Shown: positions 21,671-32,603, counted from the first letter of the stretch. The stretch is DNA of 64,000 bases from Carposina sasakii (GCA_014607495.2 CP053170.1:7254001-7318000), one strand, 5' to 3'. Numbers and translations: made by a program. The notes: generated by a model not told the origin, from the letters alone.

Positions 21671-22598
21671 AGGTAGACGTAACTGCGGGGCGCCCCCCGC
21701 AACCAGCGCAATCTGCCGCGGACGTCCTTATTCTGTCGCCATCCGTATTCTGGTTGATTTCGGGATTAATTGCCGGGATTTTAATTTCTTTCCTGTATAA
21801 TCAATTTTGTAACTGGGTTGCTTACTGCGTAAATTGTAAATATAATTAAAAAAATTACAGGGTGTAGGTGACAGCCAGGCAAATACTGGAATGCTGAACA
21901 AGTACTATAGGGTTGAGTTACACGACAATATTATAACTCGCAGGAAATGCATTTTTATTTTGATTATCCGTACCTAATGTTTGTTTTCCGCGCCAATTGT
22001 ATCGGGCTATATCGACTAGTTAAATGGGCTTATTGGTTATTGTGTGATACATAGCTGTTTTTTGGATCACTTGTGACTCTCTATTAAGGTTGATCAGGTT
22101 TTTGAACTTTTTGAGCGTAACTGGTTTTTTTTTAAATCGTCTATTGGTAAAATGTTTGTTTTTAAGCCATTTTCTAAGGCCGAATTAAATAAAAAAACAT
22201 AACATAATGAGTAAGATCAACACTAAAATATCGTTTCATTAATTCGATTCTGAAACTTCGCCGGCAGTTCCGCTCGCTCGGCTCGTGCGTTGTTTGTCAT
22301 ACTCTAACCTAACCTAACTTATTATTTTTATCATTGTATGAAAAGGAAACTGTCACACCGACAAAACGTCATTCGCCTTATACTAGTTGTGCGCTAAGAT
22401 TAATTTGATGTGCAGTCAGTATTTATGATGAGATTGTAGTATTTTTGCACCAAAAGGTATTAATTGTCTTGCATTCGAGGAAAACAGTTTATGTTGGGCT
22501 GATATTATGTATTTTCGAATTATCTGCTGTAATTGTTTTGTAAAACATTGAGTTTATTTGTACTAAAATAATTTGATTGCTGTAATAAAGTATATAAA

Positions 22599-22802
22599 GG
22601 CATACTGTACAAGTCAGTAGAGGAACAAGAGGGTCTTGATGTTTCGTAGGCGATGGGTTGACCATCTGTCACTACTAACCGAACTTGTATATCTCAACTA
22701 TACCCTCAAAATTGGTCAGAAGTGGCACCATGTGGTTCTATCGGCCCTTGGTACTCTGCCTATCCCGTAAGGGATAAAGGCGTGATTATATGTATGTATG
22801 TA
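22599..22802 (+). mobile_element. short retroposon with 18-bp target duplication
   Basis: TGTAATAAAGTATATAAA occurs at 22581-22598 and again at 22803-22820. The 204-bp insert ends CTGCCTATCCCGTAAGGG, AAAGGCGTGATTATATG and a TATG repeat, a 3' end also visible at about 9705-9740, 24595-24630 (reverse) and 53440-53480. A long exact duplication and a microsatellite tail indicate LINE-driven insertion of a truncated LINE or SINE. Confidence 0.75.
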
Positions 22803-22982
22803 TGTAATAAAGTATATAAAAGATGAGATTAAATTGATGGGCAATTATTTATTTGATGTGCAATTAAAAATATCTCCTAAACAAATAACTATCGTCGGTT
22901 ATAGGTTGCAGTTGCTGGATAATACACATTATTATTTATAACTCTTCTACACCAAAGTGGTATTAAAGTATGATCTTCAAAT

Positions 22983-23985
22983 TCTTCCTTCGGATTATAA
23001 ATGCGAAAGTAACTCTGTCTGTCTGTGTGTTACGCAATCACGCCTAAACTACTGAACCGATTTAAATTAAATTTAATTTGGTACAGAGATAGTCTAGAGC
23101 CTGAGAAAGGACATAGGCTACTTTTTAATGCAAAAAAGAGATGTAAGTGGTTGAAATAGTGGATGAAAGTTTGTATGGAAATTACGTCATTTTTTAAGCT
23201 AGAAGCTTAAAACTTATTTTTTAGGCTTTTCATTAGATATAAATAAATACGACATTCAAAGTTTGTAAAAGAATACCCTAAAGGAGCTAAAAATAGGGGG
23301 TGAAAAATTTATTTTGTGTGACATCGGAAAAAAGCTTAGGGCTCAGAAAATAAAAATATAGAACAGAACAATACAGAGAATTAAGTAAGAAACTTGCCAA
23401 ACACTGCGCGCATATGCAAAAAAGGGATGTAAGATGAAAGTTTGTATGGAAATTACGTCATTTTTAAAAGTTTTGTCTCACTACAAATATGCGAGTACAA
23501 CTTCATAATGATTATCAAGTAGGACAATATGCAAAAACAGCTCTTTAAAAATCGTAAAAATCGTACTAAAAACGTCGCATATAAAAATGTACTTAAATAA
23601 GCTTAATAACTTATTTTAATGTACATGTGTTTTACTTGCAAAATAATTAGCCTAAAAGAATTTAAAAGTGCTGCCGAAAGTCACTACTTCACGCGGACGA
23701 AGTCGCGGGACAGCTAGGGATTCGCGGGCAACTTAGGGAGTACAACTTCATAATGATTATCAAGTAGGACAATATGCAACAAACAGCTCTTTTAAAAATC
23801 GTAAAAATCGTACTAAAAACGTCGCATATAAAAATGTACTTAAATAAGCTTAATAACTTATTTTAATGTACATGTGTTTTACTTGCAAAATAATTAGCCT
23901 AAAAGAATTTAAAAGTGCTGCCGAAAGTCACTACTTCACGCGGACGAAGTCGCGGGACAGCTAGGGATTCGCGGGCAACTTAGGG
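22983..23985 (+). mobile_element. non-autonomous Helitron with duplicated 3' end
   Basis: The 5' part has TTCGGATTATAAATGCGAAAG and CTGTCTGTCTGTGTGTTACG. The 3' end is CACGCGGACGAAGTCGCGGG, ACAGCTAG, at about 23717. A segment of about 245 bp ending just past that terminus (23493-23737) is repeated directly at 23738-23984 with a few small indels. No Rep/helicase coding is present. Confidence 0.7.
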
Positions 23986-24020
23986 ATTTATGTTCGAAAC
24001 AATTTGAAATCATATACATA

Positions 24021-24218
24021 CAGGATGTTTTTTGTGGCCACCTTTAACGAAGGGTACGTATTCTTTACTTGAAATAAAGTAAGTTTATGCCAAAAAAAAT
24101 GCTGGGATTTTTTTTTTTTAAATTTTTAAATTCCTTGATCTTGCGAATTTTATAGTGTCCAGTGTTTATGTTAGTTTTTTTATAGACAGATATTAATTAT
24201 TTTTCGTGAAAAACCCTG
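24021..24218 (+). mobile_element. internally deleted CAGGGTG MITE
   Basis: It starts CAGGATGTTTTTTGTGGCC and follows the left half of 9029-9410 to TTTTTCGTGAAAA, then closes directly with CCCTG. It lies 4 bp from the full copy in the opposite orientation. Confidence 0.7.
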
Positions 24219-24222
24219 TATA

Positions 24223-24592
24223 CAGGGTGATTTTTGGTCGTCAACGTTCCCGAAAACTACGGAATCTCCTCATCATCACGATCATTTTTCTCCATGGAAG
24301 CATACCTGGGAAGTGTCTGGTTTCCAAAATATTAGGGTCCAAAGTTGAGTAAATAGACTGCGTTTTTCTGCATAAATGCACATAGACGCGCGTAGCAGGA
24401 TTTTTTCACGAAAAATAATTAATATCTGTCTATAAAAAAACTAACATAAACACTAGACACTATATTTCGTACGATCAAGGAATTTAAATAAAAATAAAAA
24501 AAATTCCCAGCATTTTTTTTGGCATAAACTTACTTTATTTCATGTATAGAATACGTACCCTTCGTTAAAGGTGGCCACAAAAAAACACCCTG
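24223..24592 (-). mobile_element. CAGGGTG MITE, full copy
   Basis: It starts CAGGGTGATTTTTGGTCGTC and ends ACAAAAAAACACCCTG, 370 bp. TA lies on both sides. It matches 9029-9410 in reverse. Confidence 0.8.
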
Positions 24593-24637
24593 TATGCATA
24601 ATAGTCACGCCCATTATCCCCCAAAGTGGTGTATATA

Positions 24638-24902
24638 CAGGATGTAACAAAAGGGGTATGTTAACCGAAAAGCTATGAATATAACCCACTATAAAGAACC
24701 TATCACCAAAATTTGAGACTAAAAATCACATATTTATTTGTCCAGATAGTATGGAGAACACCTAACCCACTCAGGAATATTATGAACATACAATCTTGAA
24801 AAATAAACCTGCGATTACTAGTCTAAAAATTTCGGGATATGTTATCTACAGTGGATTGTTTTTATAGTATTTCGCTTACCATACCCTTTTAGTTACACCC
24901 TG
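24638..24902 (+). mobile_element. second TA-flanked MITE family
   Basis: The ends are CAGGATGTAACAAAAGGGGT and the complement of CTTTTAGTTACACCCTG, 265 bp, with TATA-type bases on both sides. The interior includes CAGATAGTATGGAGAACACC and CAATCTTGAAAAATAAA. A partial copy lies at 32008-32165 (CCGATAGTATGGAGAATTTT to TACCCTTTCTGTTACATCCT). It shares the CAGG(A/G)TG terminus with the neighbouring family. Confidence 0.75.
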
Positions 24903-25146
24903 TATATACTGCTACTTGTTATATTTGCTATTGGTACTAAGTTATTTGCAGTTTAATATCATAAAGAGGACTATACTAACACACGTAAACTTTTGCGCAA
25001 AATGTTCGGAAAAATCCCGGATTTTTTCCCCGGGATTTTGTAGATCTAAAAAAAAAACTAAGTAGATAAATAAAATTATACTAGGTAGAAATGGTAAAAT
25101 AGACACGTAACATAATTACCTACTTATGACATTTTTAAATACGAAA

Positions 25147-25360
25147 TCACTACATATTATAAAACAAAGTCGCTTTCTGATGTCTGTCCCTATGTATGCT
25201 TAGATCTTTCAAACTAGGGAACGGATTTTTTGATGCGGTTTTTTTTAATAGATAGAGTGATTCACAAGGAAGGTTTATAATAATGTAACTAGGGACCCGC
25301 CTCGGCTTCGCACGGGAGTAATGCACTCTCACGCGGGGCAAAGCCGTGGGCGGGCGCTAG
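25147..25360 (+). mobile_element. non-autonomous Helitron, 214 bp
   Basis: The 5' end TCACTACATATTATAAAAC follows an A, and the 3' end GCGGGCGCTAG precedes a T, the Helitron A/T insertion pattern. An inverted pair (GGCTTCGC, with a partner near GGCAAAGCC) lies near the 3' end. A close copy is at 62021-62238. Confidence 0.8.
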
Positions 25361-25372
25361 TACAATCTAAAA

Positions 25373-26003
25373 CAAGGGTCTTCACCGGCGGCCCGCGGGC
25401 CGCATGCGGCCCGCTCTTGCCTCTTCTTGCCGCCCATACGTTGCATTGACAAAATTATTTTACTGAATTTGTTTGCTCGCCCATTCAATATTTCAGTCGA
25501 AGATATCCCTGAAGAAGTTCAGATGGAATTGATAGAATTACAGTGCAACTCTACTTTGAAAGACCAATTCAATTTAGATTTAATTGAGTTTTATTCAAAA
25601 TACATCCCTATTTCAGATTTTCCTAAAATTAGAGATCATGCACTGAAAATGACATCTCTGTTTGGCACCTCATATCTTTGCGAACAATTATTTTCTCGAA
25701 TAAAAAACGTAAAGTCGAAGGCAAGGACCAGAATCACCGATGTTCATCTTGAAAATGGTTTGAGAATTGCAACGACTACTATAGGGGCAGATATTAATAA
25801 ATTAGTGAAAAATAAACAATGTCAAACGTCTCATTTATAAATTTTCTAGTTTGTTAAATTAAGTAAGTAATAAATAACTTTAATTATTATATTATTGCTT
25901 TTTACTTTTACTTTAGAATGGAATGTTTTCCTTGTGTTGTGGCCCACCGAACCAATATTAGAGTTTACTAGGCCCTTGACTTCGAAAAGGTTGAAGACCC
26001 TTG
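25373..26003 (+). mobile_element. internally deleted hAT transposon with 8-bp target duplication
   Basis: ATCTAAAA lies at 25365-25372 and 26004-26011. The termini CAAGGGTCTTCA and TGAAGACCCTTG are inverted repeats of 12 bp. It is 631 bp long and keeps only the 3' end of the transposase gene. It inserted a few bases downstream of the Helitron at 25147-25360. Confidence 0.9.
25427..25840 (+). pseudogene. hAT transposase, C-terminal dimerisation region only
   Basis: Open for 137 codons from a TTG, with the first ATG at 25523 (residue 33). The protein reads LFARPFNISVEDIPEEVQME, then YSKYIPISDFPKIRDHALKM, FGTSYLCEQLFSRIKNVKSK and RITDVHLENGLRIA. That is the hATC region of the transposase group found in GTF2IRD2-, EPM2AIP1- and ZMYM6-like proteins. 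The catalytic domain and any zinc finger are missing, deleted between about 25400 and 25430. No stop or frameshift is present, unlike most TE genes in this window. The short AT-rich 3' end (25841-26003) is the element's own. Confidence 0.8.
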
Positions 26004-26004
26004 A

Positions 26005-26570
26005 TCTAAAACATACTATAAAGTATCTATGTAGGTAGGTACTTAATGTTTTCTACGTAAGTTTTTTACGTAAGGTCTCTCTTTTTTTAACTTTTGTTAC
26101 ACTACGATTTCCCAAGTCTACTTACTAAATAAATATAGTATTTTATATTATGTATTTGCGCGCGAAAAAACAAGCACAGAACCGGCGTTGACAGTGGTCA
26201 CGGCGGTACTGAATGTTCCGAGCGAGGCTGGCCAGTGCAAGGATTAGAACACAGCGTAGTTGTAGATGTGTTTTTATTAATTGTTAATTATCTACAAAAT
26301 TTACAAAAAATGTACTTTGGCCATAAACTAGATCTGATAAGCGCTATACAACTATGCAAGTTTCGTGTTGATATTCACAATAGTTTTCAAGATATTTCGC
26401 TTATAAAAACGTAAAAAAGGTAATTTTCAAATCGAAATTCTATCGAGAATTTTTTAAGTAATTGAGTTTCCACGTTGGCCACAAACTTGATAAAGATTTA
26501 AATAATAACATATAAAAAAATCAGAGCTGTGGTAATCGGACAAGTATTTAAAAAATCGATTCTAAAATGC
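26005..26570. other. non-coding, no features recognised
   Basis: AT-rich with a short GC-richer patch at about 26160-26250. No motif-bearing frame or repeat that I can name. Confidence 0.4.
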
Positions 26571-26574
26571 CTAT

Positions 26575-27365
26575 TTTGTCTGATCACACCGCCTTAAATG
26601 CATTAAGTCCTATCCTCAATCGTCGTACAAATCTCAGTGCCACTACAAAACTTAAAATCTACTCAACCCTTGTCCGCCCTTGCTTAACATATGCCGCTCC
26701 AGTCTGGTAGCACTTGCAACACAAATTATTCTAAGTTACAAATAGTGCAAAATCGGGCCCTAAAAATTTCATATAATACAAAGTTTAAAAGAAATCTTCA
26801 AAGATTGCATGCAGAAATTAAATTTCCCATATTCAAAAATTTTATCTTAAAACTAAGCCGTAAGTTTTATTTATATTCAAACCCTAATCATAATAACGAA
26901 CTGATTTCGTCTATAGGAAGAACCCGACTACTAAATTTATCTTATGCCGATAAGTATAATCGCTACCGCTTACCACATCACTATTATCTATCGTGCATAT
27001 GACGTAGGCGTGCGAACGCCCTGGCCGGTCTCACTCACCGAATTCGCATCTTACCCTCTTTAATTTTATTAAAAGTGTACAATTTTGTTAAACTATTTCA
27101 TGGATTATATACATGTTATAAAACCAAATTAATTATTCCAATAATATGTACGCATTGTAAGCCTTACATAATGTCCATCATAGTGTTTTTGTTCCTTTAA
27201 TGTACCTACTTAGTCCACAGTAATGTTCATTATTTATTTTCTGTTGTATGTTTTATATAGACTAGTGATTAGACTGCAAAAGACAATGATTTCCGATAGT
27301 GTTCCATATTTGTGATCATATTGTGTAATTTTTTTGGAAATAAAGACATTTTTAAAGTAAGTAAG
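26575..27365 (+). pseudogene. Jockey-type LINE reverse transcriptase C-terminus and 3' UTR
   Basis: The first frame reads ALNALSPILNRRTNLSATTK, then IYSTLVRPCLTYAAPVW and a stop. The sequence then continues one frame over with KLQIVQNRALKI and NFILKLSRKFYLYSN to the stop at 27002. The LTYAAPVW and LQ..QNR.L motifs mark the C-terminal region of Jockey-clade LINEs. A 3' UTR of about 350 bp follows, ending GGAAATAAAGACATTTTTAA and a GTAA repeat. One frameshift and a stop disable it. Confidence 0.75.
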
Positions 27366-28430
27366 TAAAAAATTTAGAGAGCGTTTCAGGTTCCATATAT
27401 GTATAAAATATCCTGTTTATTTTACATAGCCTTAGGCTTAGCTTTCGTCAACATGAGGACCTTTCAAATACTATTAAAAACGCTATACCTACATAAGTTA
27501 CCTACAAATAAAACGCCTATTTCATACCTCTATTAGCGACGGCCCTAACACACTTCTTACGCAAATAATATATTTATTTCATAATATTCTTCATAGACGC
27601 TTGTAGCTTTTAACGTCATTGTAATTTCTCCGATTAGATTAGAGAAAATCCTACGAGGCCTTCCCCAATTCCCCTAATTGCAAAAATTAGTGACAATAAT
27701 TGCTAAAGATAGGTAAGATATATGTTTAGCCTTAGCTCATAAAGTTACGCCACGAGGCGTAAATGTTAATATAGCAGGCCTACCTACAATTCGTATTTAG
27801 TTTTAACCTATTACGTATTACGAAATGTAAGTAAATTCCCTCGATTTTCCTTATAGCTTGATAACAAACATAACCTTGCTATTGATCTCTTGGGTAGAGT
27901 CCCGCATTATTATTTTTGTTTGCCCACTTTTTTGTGAATCTGATTAGGTTTATTGAATACTTGATGACACAGTTAGGGTATAAATTATGTTCTTTTGATG
28001 CTCACAGTAAGAAAATAAAATGCTCTTTGTCATGTATTTTTTGTGTGCGCATTAAAGATGACACACTACTCGTACTAGAACAAATCTAATGATACCTCTT
28101 CAAGCTCAAATTCGACAAGCTGTTTAGGCTCTAGAGCCTACCAAAAATATACGCACATACAAACATACATAGGTACATATACTTTCGAAAAATACAGCCC
28201 TCCTGGCGCAATCGGATAAAGATGATGGTTTCGAAATCAGGAATAGGAGTTCTATGAATCGGATTTACTAGACAGAGGGATTTGCGTAGAGCTTTAGAAC
28301 AGATTCCTTCTGAAAATAGAAATAAGAAAATGATTATTTGTTTGCTCATACCCGTTATATAATACATAATAAGATCAGAGACATGTTTCGGCAAAAAATA
28401 TGGCGTGCAAATATTATTATTATTTATTTA
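27366..28430. other. AT-rich non-coding DNA
   Basis: Nothing coding is supported. Bases 28325-28405 share an unclassified repeat core with 1848-1930. Confidence 0.45.
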
Positions 28431-28437
28431 CGAGTAT

Positions 28438-28550
28438 AACTAGAGGACGCCCACGACTTCGTCCGCGTGAACCGTATATTTTCCGTCTTGCTGTTTCCCG
28501 TAGGGATTTCGTGAAATTATTTCTTATCGGGTGCCTACGTTATACAAAGA
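28438..28550 (-). mobile_element. Helitron-like 3' end fragment
   Basis: ACTAGAGGACGCCCACGACT and TCGTCCGCGTGAACCG form the reverse of the Helitron 3' end seen at 642. It is followed by about 70 bp of related sequence. Confidence 0.55.
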
Positions 28551-28561
28551 ACCGATTAATT

Positions 28562-28634
28562 GACCCGGTGGCTTAGTGGTTATAGCGGCTGGCACGGTTT
28601 GCAGTGGTAGTGGGTTTGATTCCCACTCGGGTGA
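28562..28634 (+). repeat. tRNA-like SINE head
   Basis: GACCCGGTGGCTTAGTGG to CCCACTCGGGTGA, 73 nt, with the A box intact and the B box GGTTTGATTCC one base off. The tail GAAGAATTTTTTCCATTTTC matches the tails at 18961 and 19441 in reverse. The shared body found upstream at 20267 is missing here. Confidence 0.75.
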
Positions 28635-28682
28635 AGAATTTTTTCCATTTTCTTTATTAATAATTTTATAATTTTGGACTAT

Positions 28683-28945
28683 GTTGTCAATACGTGGTCC
28701 CGGCAGAGTAGAGTTTGTACCACCCCATGCCTGCTCGTGGGAATCATACGAGGCGATCAAGAGTGTACGGGAGGTGGGTAGTAGCGCCTGCCGTGCTGAC
28801 ATCATAATCCAAGAATCAGACTGCGGTCACCAACCCGCCTGCCCAGTGTGGTGACTATGGGCAAAAACCCCCCTACAACAGTAGCCTTGTGGCATGCCCT
28901 GGGGGAGGCCTATGTCCAGCAGTGAACTGCAATAGGCTGAAGACA
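28683..28945 (+). repeat. SINE-like/RTE-derived repeat
   Basis: GTGGTCCCGGCAGAGTAGAG, CACCAACCCGCCTGCCCAG and GTCCAGCAGTGAACTGCAAT place it in the 10630/21178 family. It directly follows the tail of the tRNA-like unit. Confidence 0.7.
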
Positions 28946-29724
28946 AGACATATACTCCATAAACAAACTGAGCCATTGAGATGAAGGTACGAGTAAATAA
29001 AAATAGTCTCGAAAATAATCTTTGACAACAAGCGTCATTGCCCTTTTTGCGTCACGACAAATATTAATATGTCTCTGTCTCGATTTCCTGAAAACTGATA
29101 GGTACGAGTATCAGGAGGTATAAGGCACTAAAAAGAGCGTTCTACTTTAGGTACTTAGGGTTGCCACATTCATATTAATATTATTCCCACTCAACCTAAG
29201 CATTAATACGTTAACAATAACTTTTTTCATAAGTTTGAAGTAAAAAGAAACGAGATTTAAATTAACCATTTAAATTTTGCATGAATGAAATTTATAGTGA
29301 CCTTTATTTGACAAATTTTGATTTCAAAGACTTACAAGTGCCTAATGAACCTTGGTATCGATCCTAATTACATTTTACTGTCCTTTAGACTTAAGACTAA
29401 AGAGCACTTAAGACTAATAACCTAGATTGCTTCAAATATTTTTTCCAATGGCCCTGTCTCCAATATAAACGAAGTTAGCAGATCCGAAAATAATTGTGTC
29501 AAAAGCCGGAGAATGAAATTATGCGACGCTTACGACAACTGGAGCAGGATTATTGGTGATTTGGGAATAAGCACGTGCAGGGTTACATTGTTTATCAAGT
29601 TTCATCTCGTCGTAGAACACGCGTAAACTCTATGCATACGAGTACGAGTATATGTAAGTATGTCTAAACTCTATCTACATATACCGAAGCGAAGGATACG
29701 TTAGCAAACATACCATTAGCAAAC

Positions 29725-30425
29725 ACTACACTTGTTAAATGTGTTAAATATTAAAATGTCAATTGAACTTTTTCATTTCACCAAATAATATGTTTCGCAA
29801 ATTAAGCATTTGTCCAAATGTCATTTAACAAAATGTTATTTCATAAAAAGTACTATTTTTTTCAAATTTACGATTTAGCCTGTTGTGTATTTCTTCCGCT
29901 GCTTTCTCAACCTCTTATCGCCGTGAGAATGAATTTGTTTCACTGAATATTTGAGGATAAATGCAAGAGAAAGAAAAACGCCCTAAAGTCGCTTCTGTAT
30001 AGGTATACATCACCCTAACCCGCATTGTCGCTTCGCTCCTCGTTAACCTAAGGTATTTATATTACCATACATACATATATGACCACAGTATGCCTATGTT
30101 TTTTCACATATTTTGACACATACCATAATTAATTATCTATTATTAGATTTATTAACAAACGAAACACTTGTCAAATAATACATTTTATCGAACGTTTTTA
30201 GGCCAATAGTAGTTTTTTCTGATAACTCAGTTGCTAGTTGATCATTGTGTGAAATGATTATTTATAAAATATAAATTTAAGTATTGATCCTTTGGTAAAA
30301 TGAGTTATTTGTAAAGTGATTATGTAGTAGTAAAATGATCATCGGCGAAACCAAATTTTTGCCAAACGTTGTTTGTCAAGTGTAATTTGGCTAAATGACT
30401 TTTAACCAAACAGCGGGACCCCTAT
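29725..30425. repeat. AT-rich module of reiterated AAATG/CAAA words
   Basis: The ends are dense in variants of one theme: ATTAGCAAACACTACACTTG, AACAAAATGTTATTTC, CCAAATGTCATTTAAC on the left; CGAAACACTTGTCAAATAAT, TTGCCAAACGTTGTTTGTC and GGCTAAATGACTTTTAACC on the right. The centre is ordinary DNA. It looks like a MITE built from degenerate short repeats. I cannot give its exact ends. Confidence 0.45.
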
Positions 30426-31382
30426 CTTTATAGCAAACATAACAGTCTGAACGCATCACCATTACGCTACGTGCTATACGCACGCATTATAGTACTGTTG
30501 CGGATAGGTATGACTCGCCAATGTGGCGGTGTTTCGTGCGAGGGGTGATCAGCTAGTCTGCGACTATTGTTCTCCTCTTGGACGGGAGACCTGCCGGGGC
30601 GTATTGTGCCTGTCCGCAATAGTCTTCCTATATTGTAGCTGTGCCATATTATTATTATTTTCTTATTTAATTACATTTTATTTTTATTATTACTAACACC
30701 AACGTGATTGTACTTTCACTAACCCCAATATGGATCTTTGGTCTGAAATAAATAATTTTTATTTTTATTTTATTTATTATATCGCTTGCATTACCCGCCA
30801 ACCAACGATACTACTACCTATATTACAATCGCCGTAGTGTACAGCATAGCATCATGCACGGCAATGTTAGCAAAGTAATGGTAATGGTTTCGGGTGATAT
30901 CACCTCAACCGGTGATGTAATAAACATTACATTACATTTAATGGCACTGTTTTGCACATCTCTACTGCCGATCGCAACGTCGCAATATTTAGTTATACAG
31001 AGATTCTTTGATCAGTGGCTATTGTCTCCTCCCTGATAAACTCTCCCGGACAATACTAAATACTTATTAATATTGTTTCATTGTCAGTAGAGTAGGTACT
31101 GTTTGAAGGTAGTCGGTTCTTAATTACGTGTAATCCCGCTGGCCCATTTGGCCGTATCCCCATTAATTTATTGTATTTTCCATACTTTAAAAATATGCCC
31201 GTTGGCCCCGTTCACTTGAAATTTTATGTTTTGATTGCCTTAATAGAGAACATTTATGTGCGTGTGGACCGAGGGATAGGAACTAGTTCTGGTATCGACA
31301 AAAAAACTATACCGTATTAGAGATAGTCTTAAAACAATTGTACGAAGATTATTAATACTTAATGTTAATAAAAATCTACTAG
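30426..31382. other. non-coding with a LINE 3' end at 30690-30775
   Basis: Bases 30731-30775 (GGATCTTTGGTCTGAAATAA, then an A/T tail) match 3236-3272 and look like a LINE 3' terminus. The GC-richer stretch before it (30470-30660) is probably its 3' UTR. A small open frame at 30854-31036 has no recognisable motif. Confidence 0.45.
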
Positions 31383-31886
31383 TTAATACTTATTATTAAG
31401 CGACTTCAAAGTTTTCTTCCTTTCAAAACCAAAATTTATTTGGCTCAATCCCTTATCCTCCCGTTACTTGACTATGCTGACGTTTGTTACCCCGATGCCA
31501 ATGAGGAGCTGCTCGACAAACTTGAAAGACTTCAAAACTTGGGTATTCGTTTCATCTACGGACTACGCAAGTATGATCACGTATCTCATTTTCGAAAAGA
31601 GCTGAAATGGCTCCCAATCAGATTTCGCCGGAATGCACACATCTTATCGCTTTTATATAAAATTCTTTATATGTCGATTTCTCCTACTTATTTAAGTGAA
31701 CGTTTTGAATACCTTTTCTCACGGGAGCGACCCTTAAGGCCAATGACTGCTTCTCTACTCAAAACTCCACGACATAATTCCGAAGCCTATCGGTATTCTT
31801 TTACTGTATATGCAATTAGACTGTGGAACTCACTTCCGCACTCCGTAAGAGACTCTCCGTCCATAGGCATTTTTAAAATAGGTTAA
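31383..31886 (+). pseudogene. CR1/L2-like LINE reverse transcriptase C-terminus
   Basis: The frame is open from 31383 with no start of its own and ends at 31886. It reads FLPFKTKIYLAQSLILPLLD, DYADVCYPDANEELLDKLER, LQNLGIRFIYGLRKYDHVSH, KELKWLPIRFRRNAHILSL and finally RLWNSLPHSVRDSPSIGIF. The L.YAD..., LQ..GIRFI and LWNSLP.S.R motifs are typical of the region after the polymerase core in CR1/L2-type LINEs. The finger and palm domains are absent, so it is a 5'-truncated insertion, though this remnant has no internal stop. Confidence 0.75.
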
Positions 31887-32007
31887 GAACCTGTCTCTTC
31901 CTTAATTCTTTCACTGTGTTTATTATCTGATATAGTTTGAATAGGTCACAATATTATGTTTGTATGTATTGTATAGATAAATTAGTATGTAGTAGTATTA
32001 TATATAT

Positions 32008-32165
32008 TTTTCCCGATAGTATGGAGAATTTTTAAATATCTCAGGAATTTTCATACAATCTTGAAAAATAAAAATGTGATTTCGAGTCTCAAATTTTGGA
32101 AATAGGTTCTCTATAGTAGGCTATTTATACAGCTTTTCGCTTAACATACCCTTTCTGTTACATCC
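32008..32165 (+). mobile_element. partial MITE of the 24638 family
   Basis: Bases from GATAGTATGGAGAATTTTT to CATACCCTTTCTGTTACATC match the right part of 24638-24902. The left end is missing. A TA-repeat tract follows. Confidence 0.6.
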
Positions 32166-32324
32166 TATATATATATATATATTATTATATATATGTATGT
32201 CCCTATTATGTATGTGTCTAAGTAGATAATTAAGTATTGATATTGTTTAGTAAATATATTTATTTTGTGTTAAGTTTATTTATATTTTAATACGTGTGCA
32301 CATATGATATTCCTTTTATATATT

Positions 32325-32603
32325 TGTTATCACTTCCAAGAAACGTAATGAAAACACTGTGTTCTTTCTAATGGTATAATTACTATATAATTGCTTCTCC
32401 AAAAGTTACACTAATTTACACTTTTTTTCTGAGCGTCCGCTCGACACCGCTCATTGACCGAGAATGTCCTTGCCGCCAAAACCCCATCCCTGACATTCGT
32501 TCTCCTCGGACGTTGCTATGGCGGGCGGACTTTATGTCACCAGAATGGTCAGTGCAGCTACTTTTTACTTGAAATTAACCTCGAAAAATAATCAAACCTT
32601 ACA
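32325..32603 (-). repeat. 3' LTR of the Ty3 element
   Basis: 279 bp, identical to 38881-39159. On the element strand it starts TGTAAGGTTTGATTATTTTT and ends GTGATAACA. A second CGAGTGTAAGGTTTT occurs about 60 bp inside the element (about 32650), a partial repeat of the LTR start. Confidence 0.9.

Larger units (their letters stand above)
20138..22885. repeat. concentric inverted repeats, about 2.7 kb
   Basis: Three shells share one axis. Outer arms: 20138-20215 and 22808-22885 (GATGAGATTAAATTGATGGG against CATCAATTTCATCTCATC). Middle arms: about 20596-20725 and 22323-22463 (ATACTACAATCTCATCATAA, ACGTTTTGTC). A separate inner palindrome lies at 20764-21050. The spacers contain a tRNA-like SINE (20447-20522), a SINE-like repeat (21178-21450), a LINE fragment (21478-21670) and a short retroposon (22599-22802). 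A large long-TIR element with later insertions would explain the layout. Confidence 0.6.

Noticed and set aside
22300..22320. Telomeric CCTAA repeat tract
   Set aside because: Only about three units (TAACCTAACCTAACTT), which is too short to suggest a telomere or telomere-targeted insertion.
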